Assembly: GCA_013054445.1 (NCBI GenBank) | Contig: JAAMPI010001235.1 | Coordinates: 1 to 17,270 of the forward strand | Origin: Cudoniella acicularis | Lineage: Eukaryota > Ascomycota > Leotiomycetes > Helotiales > Helotiaceae | Direction of reading: 5' to 3' | DNA: 17,270 bases | Notes under the pieces: generated by a model | What the model saw: the letters and a program-made list of their open reading frames with translations, nothing else | Databases searched by the model: none | What the model was told of the DNA's origin: nothing | Program-made: the position numbers and the translations under genes | In this document: positions 9,510-17,270 of the stretch, piece by piece | Position numbering within the stretch: the stretch's first letter is position 1 | Layout of the letters: each line of letters opens with the position of its first letter

Positions 9510-9590
9510 GCGCTGTCATTTAGCGACTTTGCATGCTGTATTACGAAGTACATGGAAGTGTATATACTGCAGGTCGCTAAATTACAGCGC
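9510..9590. repeat. Inverted repeat with 18-base arms
   Basis: The left arm 9510-9527 and right arm 9573-9590 are reverse complements at 17 of 18 positions (core TTAGCGAC / GTCGCTAA), with a 45-base loop. Further copies of the core word lie nearby: CTAAAT-containing sequence near 9616 and TTTAGCGAG near 9292. The structure fits a small hairpin element such as a MITE remnant, or a transcribed stem-loop; no coding capacity. Confidence 0.6.
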
Positions 9591-9716
9591 CAAGTCTTGT
9601 AGCAGCTCTACTTGCTAAATTATAGGGGCTTGCCTCGGTGCCTAAGAGTAGCCTAATAGACTAAAGCCATTTTCACATTCACATGATTTTTTGACGCAGT
9701 CTACTCCACTTTACAC

Positions 9717-9732
9717 AGGTTACAGGTAACCT
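9717..9732. repeat. Short palindrome AGGTTAC-AG-GTAACCT
   Basis: Two perfect 7-base arms are separated by two bases. It lies about 380 bases upstream of the BTB reading frame and could be a binding site for a dimeric regulator, but such palindromes also occur by chance. Confidence 0.3.
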
Positions 9733-10096
9733 CTGGCTTAAAGTAGCCAATGATTTCCCCTAGATTTCGCACTGACAGCGGACAGGTTAGTGAAAATAGA
9801 GTATTGTCGGAAATTAATTTGATAGGGTATGATTCCAACCTAGTGTAACGGGGAGCTGTGTAACATGCCCAGCCTTACCGAACCTCCAACCTCCCATTTG
9901 TCATGTGTGCTTGGGAATAAAACATCTCAAAGGACCAGAAATTTAAGCAGTGTGTTCCTACAGAACTTTCATCTGTATCAGCTTGTATACAACCCTCTTC
10001 GCTAGCTTCGTCTACGGTCCCCTAGCCTGTTCCGCGGTTGACTCGCTGCTACTTCCAATCCCGTTTGGCTGATTTCTCGATTCCCACGCGTTCAAT

Positions 10097-11100
10097 ATGC
10101 CAGGTCTTCACGGTTCACGAGACAAAGGCCGAATGTGAGGAGCATAAATTTCTCGAAGGTCGTAAAGCCTTAGCTGAGAAACATCGAGCCATTACAGCGC
10201 AGTAAGTCCCTTCCATTACCCGGCCTTCATTCAACGATGCTATTCTGATACGTAATAGGGTTATTATCTACAGCGAAACGGTAGAAGTCTTCGCCGGCAC
10301 CGAGCAGAAGCAGACCTTCGTTGTCCATAAGGACCTACTGACTCTACACTCCACATACTTCAGCAACCTATTCAGCGACAAAGGCCTGGATATGGATAAA
10401 AAGATATCAATCACAGTCAAGCCATCGCTATTTGCCGACTTCGTATCCTGGATATACATGGGGAAGTTCTTAAAGGTGGAGAATAATGCCCTTGAAGGTG
10501 GCACAGCGGTCAACAAGTTGTGGGAGCTGGGACGCTTCTTTAGAGCACCCGCATTCCAGAATTTCTGCATGGATGACTGTAGGAATTATCGCAAGGCTTC
10601 GGAAACGGACCCGGAGCAACCCTGGCAATTTATCGAGGGTATTGAGCTCATGTATTCACTTACACCACCGGGCTCTCTGCTTCGATCACTGGCCGTTCAG
10701 TCACTGTCGTACAAAAACCCCTTGCAAGAGAATGAGAAAGGAAGTCCTGATTGGAAAAAATGGAAATCCTTGCTGACTGGAACGAGGCCTGATGATGACA
10801 TTTGGGTTAAGGAACTCCAACGTGATTTTGCACTTGAAGCTGGTAAGGATTGGGATGAAATACCACCCGTAAGTGCATTTCCCACTCCTTGACCCGTCCG
10901 GAACTCGAGAAGACACAAACCCAGCCCAAAACCTAGTAATACCAGCTTTTTGTGCCCATCGACGAATAATTGCTTGCTGACTTCGACAATTGTAGTGGGA
11001 CGACCAACGTAGCGGGGATTACATGGAAGAAGCAACGCCATTGGAGGAGCGCTGGGACGCACAGATATTGGCTCTTGTTGCGGACATCGGTTTTCTCTAA
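10097..11100 (+). CDS. BTB/POZ-domain protein, two introns, start unresolved
   Basis: Exons are about 10101-10201, 10259-10868 and 10996-11100. The middle exon carries a fungal-type BTB/POZ domain, a protein-interaction fold: YSETVEVFAGTEQ, then TFVVHKDLLTLHSTYFSNLF with the H-x3-L-x3-S-x2-F signature, then FADFVSWIYMGKF and a helical C-terminal half. Many such fungal proteins are orphans; a ubiquitin-ligase adaptor role is possible but unproven. The last exon gives an acidic tail ending ILALVADIGFL. The first exon frame (VFTVHETKAECEEHKF) joins the BTB frame perfectly across intron 1 yet contains no ATG back to the stop at 10023. The only nearby ATG, at 10097, is one base out of frame and stops after 13 codons. 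Either a start exon lies upstream, or a one-base change broke the start. Confidence 0.72.
10202..10258 (+). other. BTB gene intron 1 (57 bp)
   Basis: It starts GTAAGT, carries a CTGAT branch-like word at about 10246 and ends AATAG. Splicing joins the codon for Gln in phase 2 (ITAQ to VIIYSE) and keeps the frame open through the BTB domain. Confidence 0.75.
10869..10995 (+). other. BTB gene intron 2 (127 bp)
   Basis: It starts with a perfect GTAAGT in phase 0 after EIPP. The preferred acceptor TGTAG at 10995 lies 15 bases after a CTGAC branch word and leads into 34 open codons, WDDQRSGDYMEEATPLEERW and so on, ending at 11098-11100. A shorter alternative uses the acceptor CCAG at 10945 and ends with LFVPIDE at 10967-10969. 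If the intron is retained, translation stops at 10890-10892. Confidence 0.6.
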
Positions 11101-11588
11101 TACAGCTTTCTCGATTTCGGCTTTTGTTCTATCATCGAATGGGCTCATCTTCAGCGACGCAAGAAGTGATTTCAAAACCTGTTCAAGTCGGCCCGTACAT
11201 GATTATGGAGGTCTCTTGATGTTGCATTCGTTCTTGAAAATTATTTTCTTTCGGGATGTCATATAAGGTGTAGAAAGTAATATTGTCTGCAATCGAAAAA
11301 TATAATAATAAATGTATCAAACTTTCTTTAAATGTGAATACTGTCTATGAAATCTCTTTTTCGGGCCGTTGTTGTCGAGGCTCTGGGTAAAAAGGGGGTT
11401 GAGTCACGTGCTTACACAAATTCGCGGTCTCGAGAGTGACTGGGCATGACTCATGGGAAGTTGGATAAGAGTAGATATGTATCTTTGATTTTGAATTATA
11501 ATAAATTGTGCAATATTTGCTGCTTATAATGCTACTCCCACGGCTATCCGTATCCAAATGATTGGTTGAAGGCCATAAAACCCTCAAA
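11101..11588. other. Convergent 3' spacer between the BTB and MFS genes
   Basis: Both neighbours end here, so it should hold two 3' UTRs. It is AT-rich, with ATAATAATAAATG at about 11300. I see no gene in it. Confidence 0.5.
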
Positions 11589-13073
11589 TCAAGGCGACTG
11601 AATATCCCTCAACTCAGCCTCCTCCTCATCACTCTCTCTCCTCGCATCCCCAGAACCCCTTACAATATCCCCACCACCTTCCCCCTCTTTCTCATGCTGA
11701 TGTAACTTCATATTAATAAACATCGCCCACAGTCCCAAATCATACGCAATCCTCAAAGCCCCCGCAGCCACGAACGCAATCCAGAAGCGATTCTGCCCAG
11801 CCAAAATACCCGTCAATGTCGGTCCAGCCGTCGAAGCCAGCGTACGCAGCATACTGGTAATTCCCATAATAGCAGTGCGTTCCTCTGGTCTGACGACTGC
11901 GGCGATGAGTGCCGATCGAGGTGCTTGGTCCATGTTGTTTAGGCCTGTGCGGAGCATGAGGAGGATGACGGTGAGGATTATGCCCGAGGGGAAGGGAAAG
12001 AGGAGGACGGCGGCGGAGGAGGGGAGGTGCGTGAAGACCATTGTGTTTACGAGGCCGAGGCGGCGACAAAGTGGTGCGGCGAAGAGTGTGGAGATGAAAG
12101 AGAGGAAGTAGCTGATGGAGGTTATGTCTCCCAGTGTTGATTTGGGGAGGTGGAATTTCGAATCCATGTAGTAGGTTGTGAGGGAGTACGGTACCATTCC
12201 GTCGGCGAGGGAGTCGATGATGAGGAGAAACCATAGTTTGTACATGGCGGAACGACTGTCGCGTGAGATTTGGGAGAAAAGACTTGGTTTCTTCTCGGAT
12301 TCAACGGCAGGTTGAGGTTGGTCAAAGCTTCGAGGATCTCTTTCTTCAGTCTCTTGACTTCCTTCTCTCTCTTCATCTAACAACACTTCAGCTTCTTCTG
12401 TGTCCGGCGTCTTTTGAACTTCGCATTTATCGCTGAGCAGGAGCATAAACACGATATTTAGCAATCCCACCGCCGAATACATCCAAAACACAGCATGATA
12501 AGCGTCTTTCAGCGTCCAGCCTTCCAAACCTTGCAAAAAATGGACAATCCGTCCACTGGCCTCCGTTCCTATCGATTGCCCCAAAGTTGCAGTCGTGACA
12601 TACCAAGCTAACACATCAGGTCTGGTCTTCGGCCCTGTCAAAGTCGATAATATCGACTCTTCAATAGCGCGGAAAGGCCCAAAATCGCTTCCAGTCGCAC
12701 TGATTACCCCAACTATAGCAGCGGCAAGTAGGATCCAATAATTCTCGAAAATAGCGAAGACGGTTCCAGATATGACCATCAAGGCCGAACCACCAAGGAG
12801 AACGCGTCGTCGGCCTACCCGGTCTGCGGTCACGGTGAGGAGGAGCGAGAGAAGGACATCGCCTAAGAGGGTGAGTGTCATGAAAATCCCAATATAGGTA
12901 TCGGAGAAGTTGAGAGTTGAGAAGAAAAGTGCTAGGATGAGAGAATTGGTGCCAAAAGCGATCATGCGGCAACAGCGCGCGGCGATAATGAGCCAGGCGT
13001 CGATACCGGTGTCATAGAGGGAGTGAAGACCAAGTTCTTGATAGAGCCATTTGAGATGTACGAGCACGGCCAT
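11589..13073 (-). CDS. MFS transporter, 12 predicted TM segments (494 aa)
   Basis: A membrane transporter of the major facilitator superfamily that probably moves small molecules by proton coupling; the substrate is unknown. It is one exon from an ATG. Six hydrophobic segments (about residues 27-51, 58-80, 91-109, 112-127, 156-172 and 193-213) precede a long acidic cytoplasmic loop (217-262, rich in D/E/Q). Six more follow (279-300, 318-338, 344-362, 365-378, 402-424 and 430-456). MFS motif A is clear in loop 2-3 (ADRVGRRR, residues 83-90). GPFRAIEES at 132-140 is shared, from memory, by a fungal drug-transporter-like group (DHA1 type). The C-terminal 35 residues are cytoplasmic, with glycines and a D/E run. 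It is convergent with the BTB gene, and its promoter lies in the long spacer to the right. Confidence 0.93.
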   Translation of the reverse strand: MAVLVHLKWLYQELGLHSLYDTGIDAWLIIAARCCRMIAFGTNSLILALFFSTLNFSDTYIGIFMTLTLLGDVLLSLLLTVTADRVGRRRVLLGGSALMVISGTVFAIFENYWILLAAAIVGVISATGSDFGPFRAIEESILSTLTGPKTRPDVLAWYVTTATLGQSIGTEASGRIVHFLQGLEGWTLKDAYHAVFWMYSAVGLLNIVFMLLLSDKCEVQKTPDTEEAEVLLDEEREGSQETEERDPRSFDQPQPAVESEKKPSLFSQISRDSRSAMYKLWFLLIIDSLADGMVPYSLTTYYMDSKFHLPKSTLGDITSISYFLSFISTLFAAPLCRRLGLVNTMVFTHLPSSAAVLLFPFPSGIILTVILLMLRTGLNNMDQAPRSALIAAVVRPEERTAIMGITSMLRTLASTAGPTLTGILAGQNRFWIAFVAAGALRIAYDLGLWAMFINMKLHQHEKEGEGGGDIVRGSGDARRESDEEEAELRDIQSP

Positions 13074-14580
13074 TACAAAATGTGGATATAGGGCTTTGGT
13101 GAATCAAATTTGGCAATTTGGCAAAAGCTTGGACGGAGAATAGATAAATGAGATAAAAAACATAAAGGAAGAAAGAGGTTTCAAGCCACGCGATCGGTTA
13201 CTCGGAACGGTTAAAATCTCAGTAGCCAATTGCATAGGGTTCTACTTAGTGTTTAGCTTCATTAGTAGGGTTTCGTGGAGGAGAGTCAAAGGTGGGGTAT
13301 TTGGACCCCACGGCCGATGATCGGCATTTGACTTTTTGTCTTATATTTTGGGGCTCTAAAGCACGTCAGATTTCGTGAATGATGCTGGATCGAGTAAGAG
13401 GCGTTCTTTGGGTGGTAATTTAATTAACGAAGAGTGCCGTGATCGCTCGGAATGCCATGCCTGTGCTAACAATTACTATGCCTTCGACTACTACTGGGTC
13501 TATGTAGCAAAATCACATGAAAGACTTGAAAAGAAGATATTAGATGATTGATTTTTAAACGAAAAAAAAGTTAAATTTAATTTAGATATATGGAAAGAGA
13601 GTATCATGCTATACCTCTCCTCTTTCAAATGTGCTTCGCATTGATATAATGTTTCGTTGAAGTGTTGGAGGTACTGGCCCCCTAATCGGTTACAACGGTT
13701 AGCGAATGGCGGTTGCATCACCACAACACAGCAAGCGTAGTCAACTCAACTCAATCATTTAATCAGTAACTCTTAAATATGTTTAAGATGAGTATAGATA
13801 TTGTGTATGTTATATGTAAACATCAACAAGGAACTAAGGACAAATAACTTTCAATGCAGCTCACCCCCACGCTTTACTCTCAGTCTCAACGCAGCTTTCA
13901 CGACCTCATAGAAATAACAATCACCGCTCTTCACAATCACGCATTAAAAAAAAACCATTATCACCAATTCTCTTCTCCCTTCCTCTCCATCCCCTACCCC
14001 CCCCTTATTCTCGCACAGACCCCACTCCCCATCCGCAAAAAACCCCATTCAGCATCACCCATAACAGATATCAACACCACACTCCAATGCACTCAAGTTG
14101 TCAACCAAACCCAAAAAAAAAAGAAGAGAAAAGATAAATTACACCAAATCCTCTACCTCTCTCTTTTTCTTTCTCGTACTCATCCTACCCCGCCCAAGCG
14201 GCGAGAAGCCCACCAAAAACCAAAACCAAATTCAGCGCGGCATGTGGCGCCTCTTTCCCCTCCTTCTGAACCACAACCACAAATCTAAATCCCAAAATCT
14301 CATTTAAAGAGTTACTTCTGAACAGCGAAAGCGCGTCGCAACAGAGCTGGGCCAAGAAGCTGCTTATAAAAGCCAGGTAGTTGAAAACGAATTATAGTAG
14401 AAGACCTTATTTTAGGCAGACGTTAGTTAGTAGGATAAAAGCTATTATACAAGGTGTAAATTTCAAAGTAAGTTAAGACACTGTAAGCGCACCAAAGGGG
14501 GGAAAGAAGAAAAAAAGATAAACGTATGTTGCAGAACAGTAGAACGGTGGTGAAGTGAAATGAAGCGAAGTTAAATAGGG

Positions 14581-14592
14581 AGAGAGAGAGAG
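14581..14592 (+). repeat. AG microsatellite
   Basis: Six AG units, followed by two TAAG units, inside a purine-rich tract. No function is apparent. Confidence 0.6.
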
Positions 14593-15286
14593 TAAGTAAG
14601 TATGCTCTTAAGATAGATAGAGAGGTAACTAATATTTCCTCTGCTCTAGACTGTTCGATAAAATCCCTATGCTCGACCTCCCCCCCCCAAACTTTACACC
14701 CCAAAAATGGAAAGAAATAGAAATAAAAAGGGAAAGGAAAGAGAGATTAAAAAAATACATGCGAGTTTAGTATTTATCATCCTACCTTTCTCGCAGCTCC
14801 GGTGCGCTTTAAACTCACCAATAGATATTATGATCATGATTATTGTAATCTTACCGAGGAGGATCCCGCTCCCCCCTTCCTCCGCCCCTGTACCCGGTAC
14901 TAATTTCGGCGCCATCACGTCACGAAGGGGGATGTTTGAGCATTGTCTATCCATGTAATATATCTACAGCCAACCTACCAATAAGCCAATTAGAGAAATA
15001 AGTCAAGATAGAACTTATCCCCCGCCATATATCAATTATATTAATTATTTCTCTATTATTTCATTTCGTTCTGTACATATTATGGTCTACGAAGTAGAGG
15101 GGTCTTGCAAGTTTTGAAAGTTAAAAGAAAGGTTACGAACGATGTTTTCTAAAAGTATAAAGTCTCTTACCTTCCTACCTAGTCAGATTTAAGGGTACAT
15201 GCTCTCCTTGAATCATTTATCTTAGCCACAACTGGATTTCCTTGCCAGAAAAATGCGAGTGTGAATGATGCGACGGTGACTGACGA

Positions 15287-15300
15287 ACTGACTGACTGAC
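15287..15300 (+). repeat. ACTG microsatellite
   Basis: Three and a half ACTG units with degenerate copies on both sides (TGACTGACGA before it, GGACTGAAG after it). It lies in the gene-free block. Confidence 0.55.
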
Positions 15301-16473
15301 GGACTGAAGAAGACGGAGTTACTTGAAAGCGCCGGCATCGTGCCAGTAATCAACACCCGCCTATATCAAATACGTGTGCCGCCTGCCATAACCAAGGATG
15401 ATACATATATACCCAGGATACTTACCGCTTATCAAATTATTACAAACGAGTTTCCAAATTGGGAAAATAGCAAGGCGAAGGGGAAATGAAGATGAAACTG
15501 ACTGATGAGTTTTCACGAGAGTAGAGCAAAACTAAAATTGAATTCGTGAACACTAAAGAGGTAGAATGTGATACCGGTGAGTAATGGCTAGGAAAATAGT
15601 GACGTGACGTGCGAGGTGGGTGAAGATAGATAGGATAAGGGAGTTAGAATATTGATAGGCGTTTGATTGTCTTGTTTCAAGGGGGGAAAGAAAAGGGAAT
15701 TTGGGAGAGTAGGTAGGGCTCGGAAAGAATTGTCGGTTTTCGGGGTTTTGTAAAGAGCTAACTCTTGGACACGGTTAATATTTTTGTATTGCAGGGAATT
15801 AATTTGGTTAAACATGGAAAATGCTTTTGGGTTGAAGGTGTGACGTTGGAGAGGAAAGAGATGCGACAGCTGGTGAACATTGAAGAAAGAATACACATTA
15901 GAATATTGACGGGCTACTTTGACACAACACAGCACTTGCGTCCTCATGGCTTCGGGAAGGACTCTCTAGAAAATGATATTTCTCCACCAAAATTGCGACC
16001 CGGAAATAATTGTTAGATTGAAAGCAGTTGCAATTGCGGACACGCATTGCCATAGACAGAAGGTCGATATAGATTCCAAATAAGAAAAAAAAAGGAGGCA
16101 ACACAATTTACAACTGGCATAACTCGGAAAACTTCCGAGGTGCCGCTATTTGATGGTGCGTAAGAACAATTTGCGAACAATTTGAAAGGTGGAGTGATTG
16201 AAAATGTATCAAGCCATTACTGGCAATCGGAGGCCCCCCGAAAATAAGTTGGGCTGCAGAGGAAGACCAAGACCCCGTTAGTAAAAGATCGGTCATAAAA
16301 GCTCCCCCCTGAAAATCTGGGGATTGAAACCCAACGTTGTGCAACTCTTGGTAATCCTCGCCCGATATGGGAAGTGGAGATCTAGGCCTGGCTCAAAGGC
16401 TGGATACTTCCCCGTGACTTTCTGCACGTCCTGGGTCGATACCATAGAAAACCATGATTTTGATAATCCAATT

Positions 16474-16485
16474 GGTACGCGTACC
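16474..16485. repeat. Perfect 12-base palindrome GGTACGCGTACC
   Basis: It is self-complementary over 12 bases, downstream of the NOP16 stop. It could be a protein-binding site or chance. Confidence 0.3.
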
Positions 16486-16548
16486 GCTCCGGAACGCGGT
16501 AAGGCAACCATTCATTGAGATTTCGGATTTCAAATTAACATAGTAGTA

Positions 16549-16569
16549 CCCCAGACCCCAGACCCCAGA
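16549..16569 (+). repeat. Three tandem copies of CCCCAGA
   Basis: Three exact 7-base units followed by a degenerate one (CTCCAAA), about 55 bases past the NOP16 stop, so probably in its 3' UTR, where the transcript would read TCTGGGG. Such G-rich repeats could fold as a G-quadruplex if extended. It is not the usual TTAGGG telomere unit. Confidence 0.65.
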
Positions 16570-16621
16570 CTCCAAACGCCACCCACAATGTCTTTTTATC
16601 CCGGCATGCCGGTCGCAGGAT

Positions 16622-17198
16622 CTATGCAGTGCCGTTGCCTCCGGACACTTTCCACTTCCCCACCCGTTTCCGCAAGTCGGCTTCTGTCTGTTGCATTGGG
16701 TTCAATCTCATGTCCCGCGACATTCCCTTGTAATCCTCGCCATACTTGCCTACCAATCGTTCGATCCATTCTTTCTCTCTTTGGCTCTGTCTCCTCTCCG
16801 CCTTCTCTGGCACTCTCGACGCCATCTCTTCCAATTGCTTCACAATTTCATTTTTGGGCTGTGCGTTTCCGCTTCCGGCCTCGAAGCCAGCGAACTCCTC
16901 ACCGTCATCTGCCATTTCCTCATCTTCTGAATCCGAATTAAGAGGGTCGTTGAGAGGGTTCGGCCGTGACGCGGCGTGGATTACCCGGGTGATCTTCCCA
17001 GTCTCTGGATCTCGTTCAACCCTCGCTTCGGTGGGAGTGATGGTTTTGGGAATTGCATTCGATATTGCTAACTTGCTTGTGGTAGAGGTTTTGGATTCGG
17101 CGCCTGGTCGCAGTTTTTCGATGCCTCCCGAAGCGGAATTGAGGCGGGAGGTGAGACCAAGCCGTCTATAGTTCTGTGTCAGAGTTTCTGATTGATCC
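16622..17198 (-). CDS. NOP16, ribosome biogenesis protein, last exon (5' partial)
   Basis: Nop16 is a nucleolar factor of the pre-60S ribosome assembly pathway. The exon encodes 191 residues up to a TAG. It opens with DQSETLTQNYRRLGL, following the conserved Trp codon that is completed by the first exon base. A Ser/Thr- and acid-rich linker follows (DPLNSDSEDEEMADDGEEF). The diagnostic C-terminal domain comes last, with QREKEWIERLVGKYGEDYKG and MSRDMRLNPMQQTEADLRKR, ending GKWKVSGGNGTA. The family is usually about 180-240 aa, so only some 30-50 N-terminal residues, in an exon beyond 17270, are missing. Codon choice and conservation look normal. Confidence 0.93.
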
Positions 17199-17270
17199 CT
17201 GCGATATACGTTAGCGACATGGGCAAGGCAGACTGACCGAATTTGAATATATTGAACGGGGAGAGGACAA
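17199..17270 (-). other. NOP16 intron, 3' part
   Basis: Read on the - strand, it ends ATCGCAG just before the exon at 17198 and has a CTAAC branch word at 17215-17211, ten bases before the CAG. No matching donor preceded by a TG (for the Trp codon) appears in the remaining 55 bases, so the donor and first exon lie outside the window. Confidence 0.75.

Larger units (their letters stand above)
9066..10096. other. Spacer between the HET pseudogene and the BTB gene
   Basis: No gene is supported. The first 150 bases should hold the former HET promoter. The rest is AT-rich and contains a hairpin at 9510-9590 and a short palindrome at 9717-9732. An ATG at 9865 opens 45 codons (to about 10002) that end in a C/T-rich stretch; this could be a BTB upstream exon or leader, but no clear donor connects it. 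Confidence 0.45.
13074..16621. other. 3.5-kb stretch without a convincing gene
   Basis: The left end should hold the MFS promoter and the right end the NOP16 3' UTR. Between them I see no ORF with recognisable protein features. The + strand is C/A/T-rich and very G-poor at about 13854-14290 (including a C run at 13997-14004). It turns purine-rich at about 14490-14600, has nine C at 14680-14688, then purine-rich sequence again at 14705-14755. From 14990 to 15070 it is AT-rich. Microsatellites occur at 14581-14592 and 15287-15300. The 144-codon ORF at 13854 is only the low-complexity tract. A non-coding transcript, a decayed transposon or a long regulatory region are all possible. Confidence 0.45.

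Noticed and set aside
10933..11175. Reverse-strand ORF with a helix-like start (MSPFDDRTKAEIEK)
   Set aside because: The same bases read forward give the last BTB exon after a good branch site and acceptor, which explains the coding-like look.
13854..14288. 144-codon forward ORF
   Set aside because: It is a translation of a low-complexity, G-poor C/A/T tract and shows no domain.
15765..16016. 83-codon forward ORF
   Set aside because: It begins at TTG, not ATG; there is no homologue I recognise and no splice context.
16549..16569. Telomere-like repeat
   Set aside because: The unit is CCCCAGA, not CCCTAA, with only three copies inside ordinary gene-flanking DNA.
1..17270. tRNA, 5S rRNA, CRISPR array, or secondary-metabolite cluster
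   Set aside because: No cloverleaf with a T-loop motif, no 5S-like sequence, no regularly spaced repeats, and no synthase-type core gene was seen. The MFS transporter alone does not make a cluster.

Overview
The window reads as nuclear DNA of a filamentous ascomycete (Pezizomycotina, probably Leotiomycetes-like; this placement rests on recalled protein similarity, not on a search). The evidence is short GT-AG introns of 47-127 bp with internal CTGAC/CTAAC/TACTAAT branch sites, a HET-domain gene, a BTB/POZ gene of fungal type, a fungal bZIP factor and a NOP16 homologue, all in monocistronic genes with long spacers. There is one ambiguous base (position 6).

Layout from left to right. (1) 1-987 is a C/T-rich leader and promoter with several upstream ORFs, one of which overlaps the next start. 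(2) 988-2751 (+) encodes a 587-aa bZIP transcription factor with a long disordered N-terminus. (3) 2752-4064 holds its 3' region and the promoter of the next gene, with two CreA-like sites. (4) 4065-5849 (+) encodes an NAD(P)-dependent aldehyde dehydrogenase in three exons. It has two in-frame ATGs separated by 60 residues that look like a mitochondrial presequence. (5) 5850-6783 is spacer with an imperfect palindrome. (6) 6784-7104 (-) is a doubtful small ORF. (7) 7162-9065 (-) is a decayed heterokaryon-incompatibility (HET) gene: HET-domain blocks are recognisable in several reading frames, separated by single-base frameshifts and in-frame stops. (8) 9066-10096 is spacer with a hairpin and a small palindrome. 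(9) about 10097-11100 (+) is a BTB/POZ-domain gene with two introns and an unresolved, possibly damaged start. (10) 11589-13073 (-) is an intronless 12-TM MFS transporter. (11) 13074-16621 is a 3.5-kb stretch with no convincing gene but marked strand-composition swings and microsatellites. (12) 16622-17198 (-) is the last exon of NOP16, a 60S ribosome biogenesis factor, whose 5' exon lies beyond the right edge.

The genes do not form an evident cluster or pathway. Housekeeping genes (ALDH, NOP16) and a regulator flank a more accessory centre (HET pseudogene, BTB gene, MFS transporter). I found no convincing new multi-gene system. The items most worth following up are the probable dual-start ALDH, the frame-by-frame decay of the HET gene, the BTB gene whose reading frame lacks an ATG, the overlapping uORF in front of the bZIP factor, and the long gene-free block.
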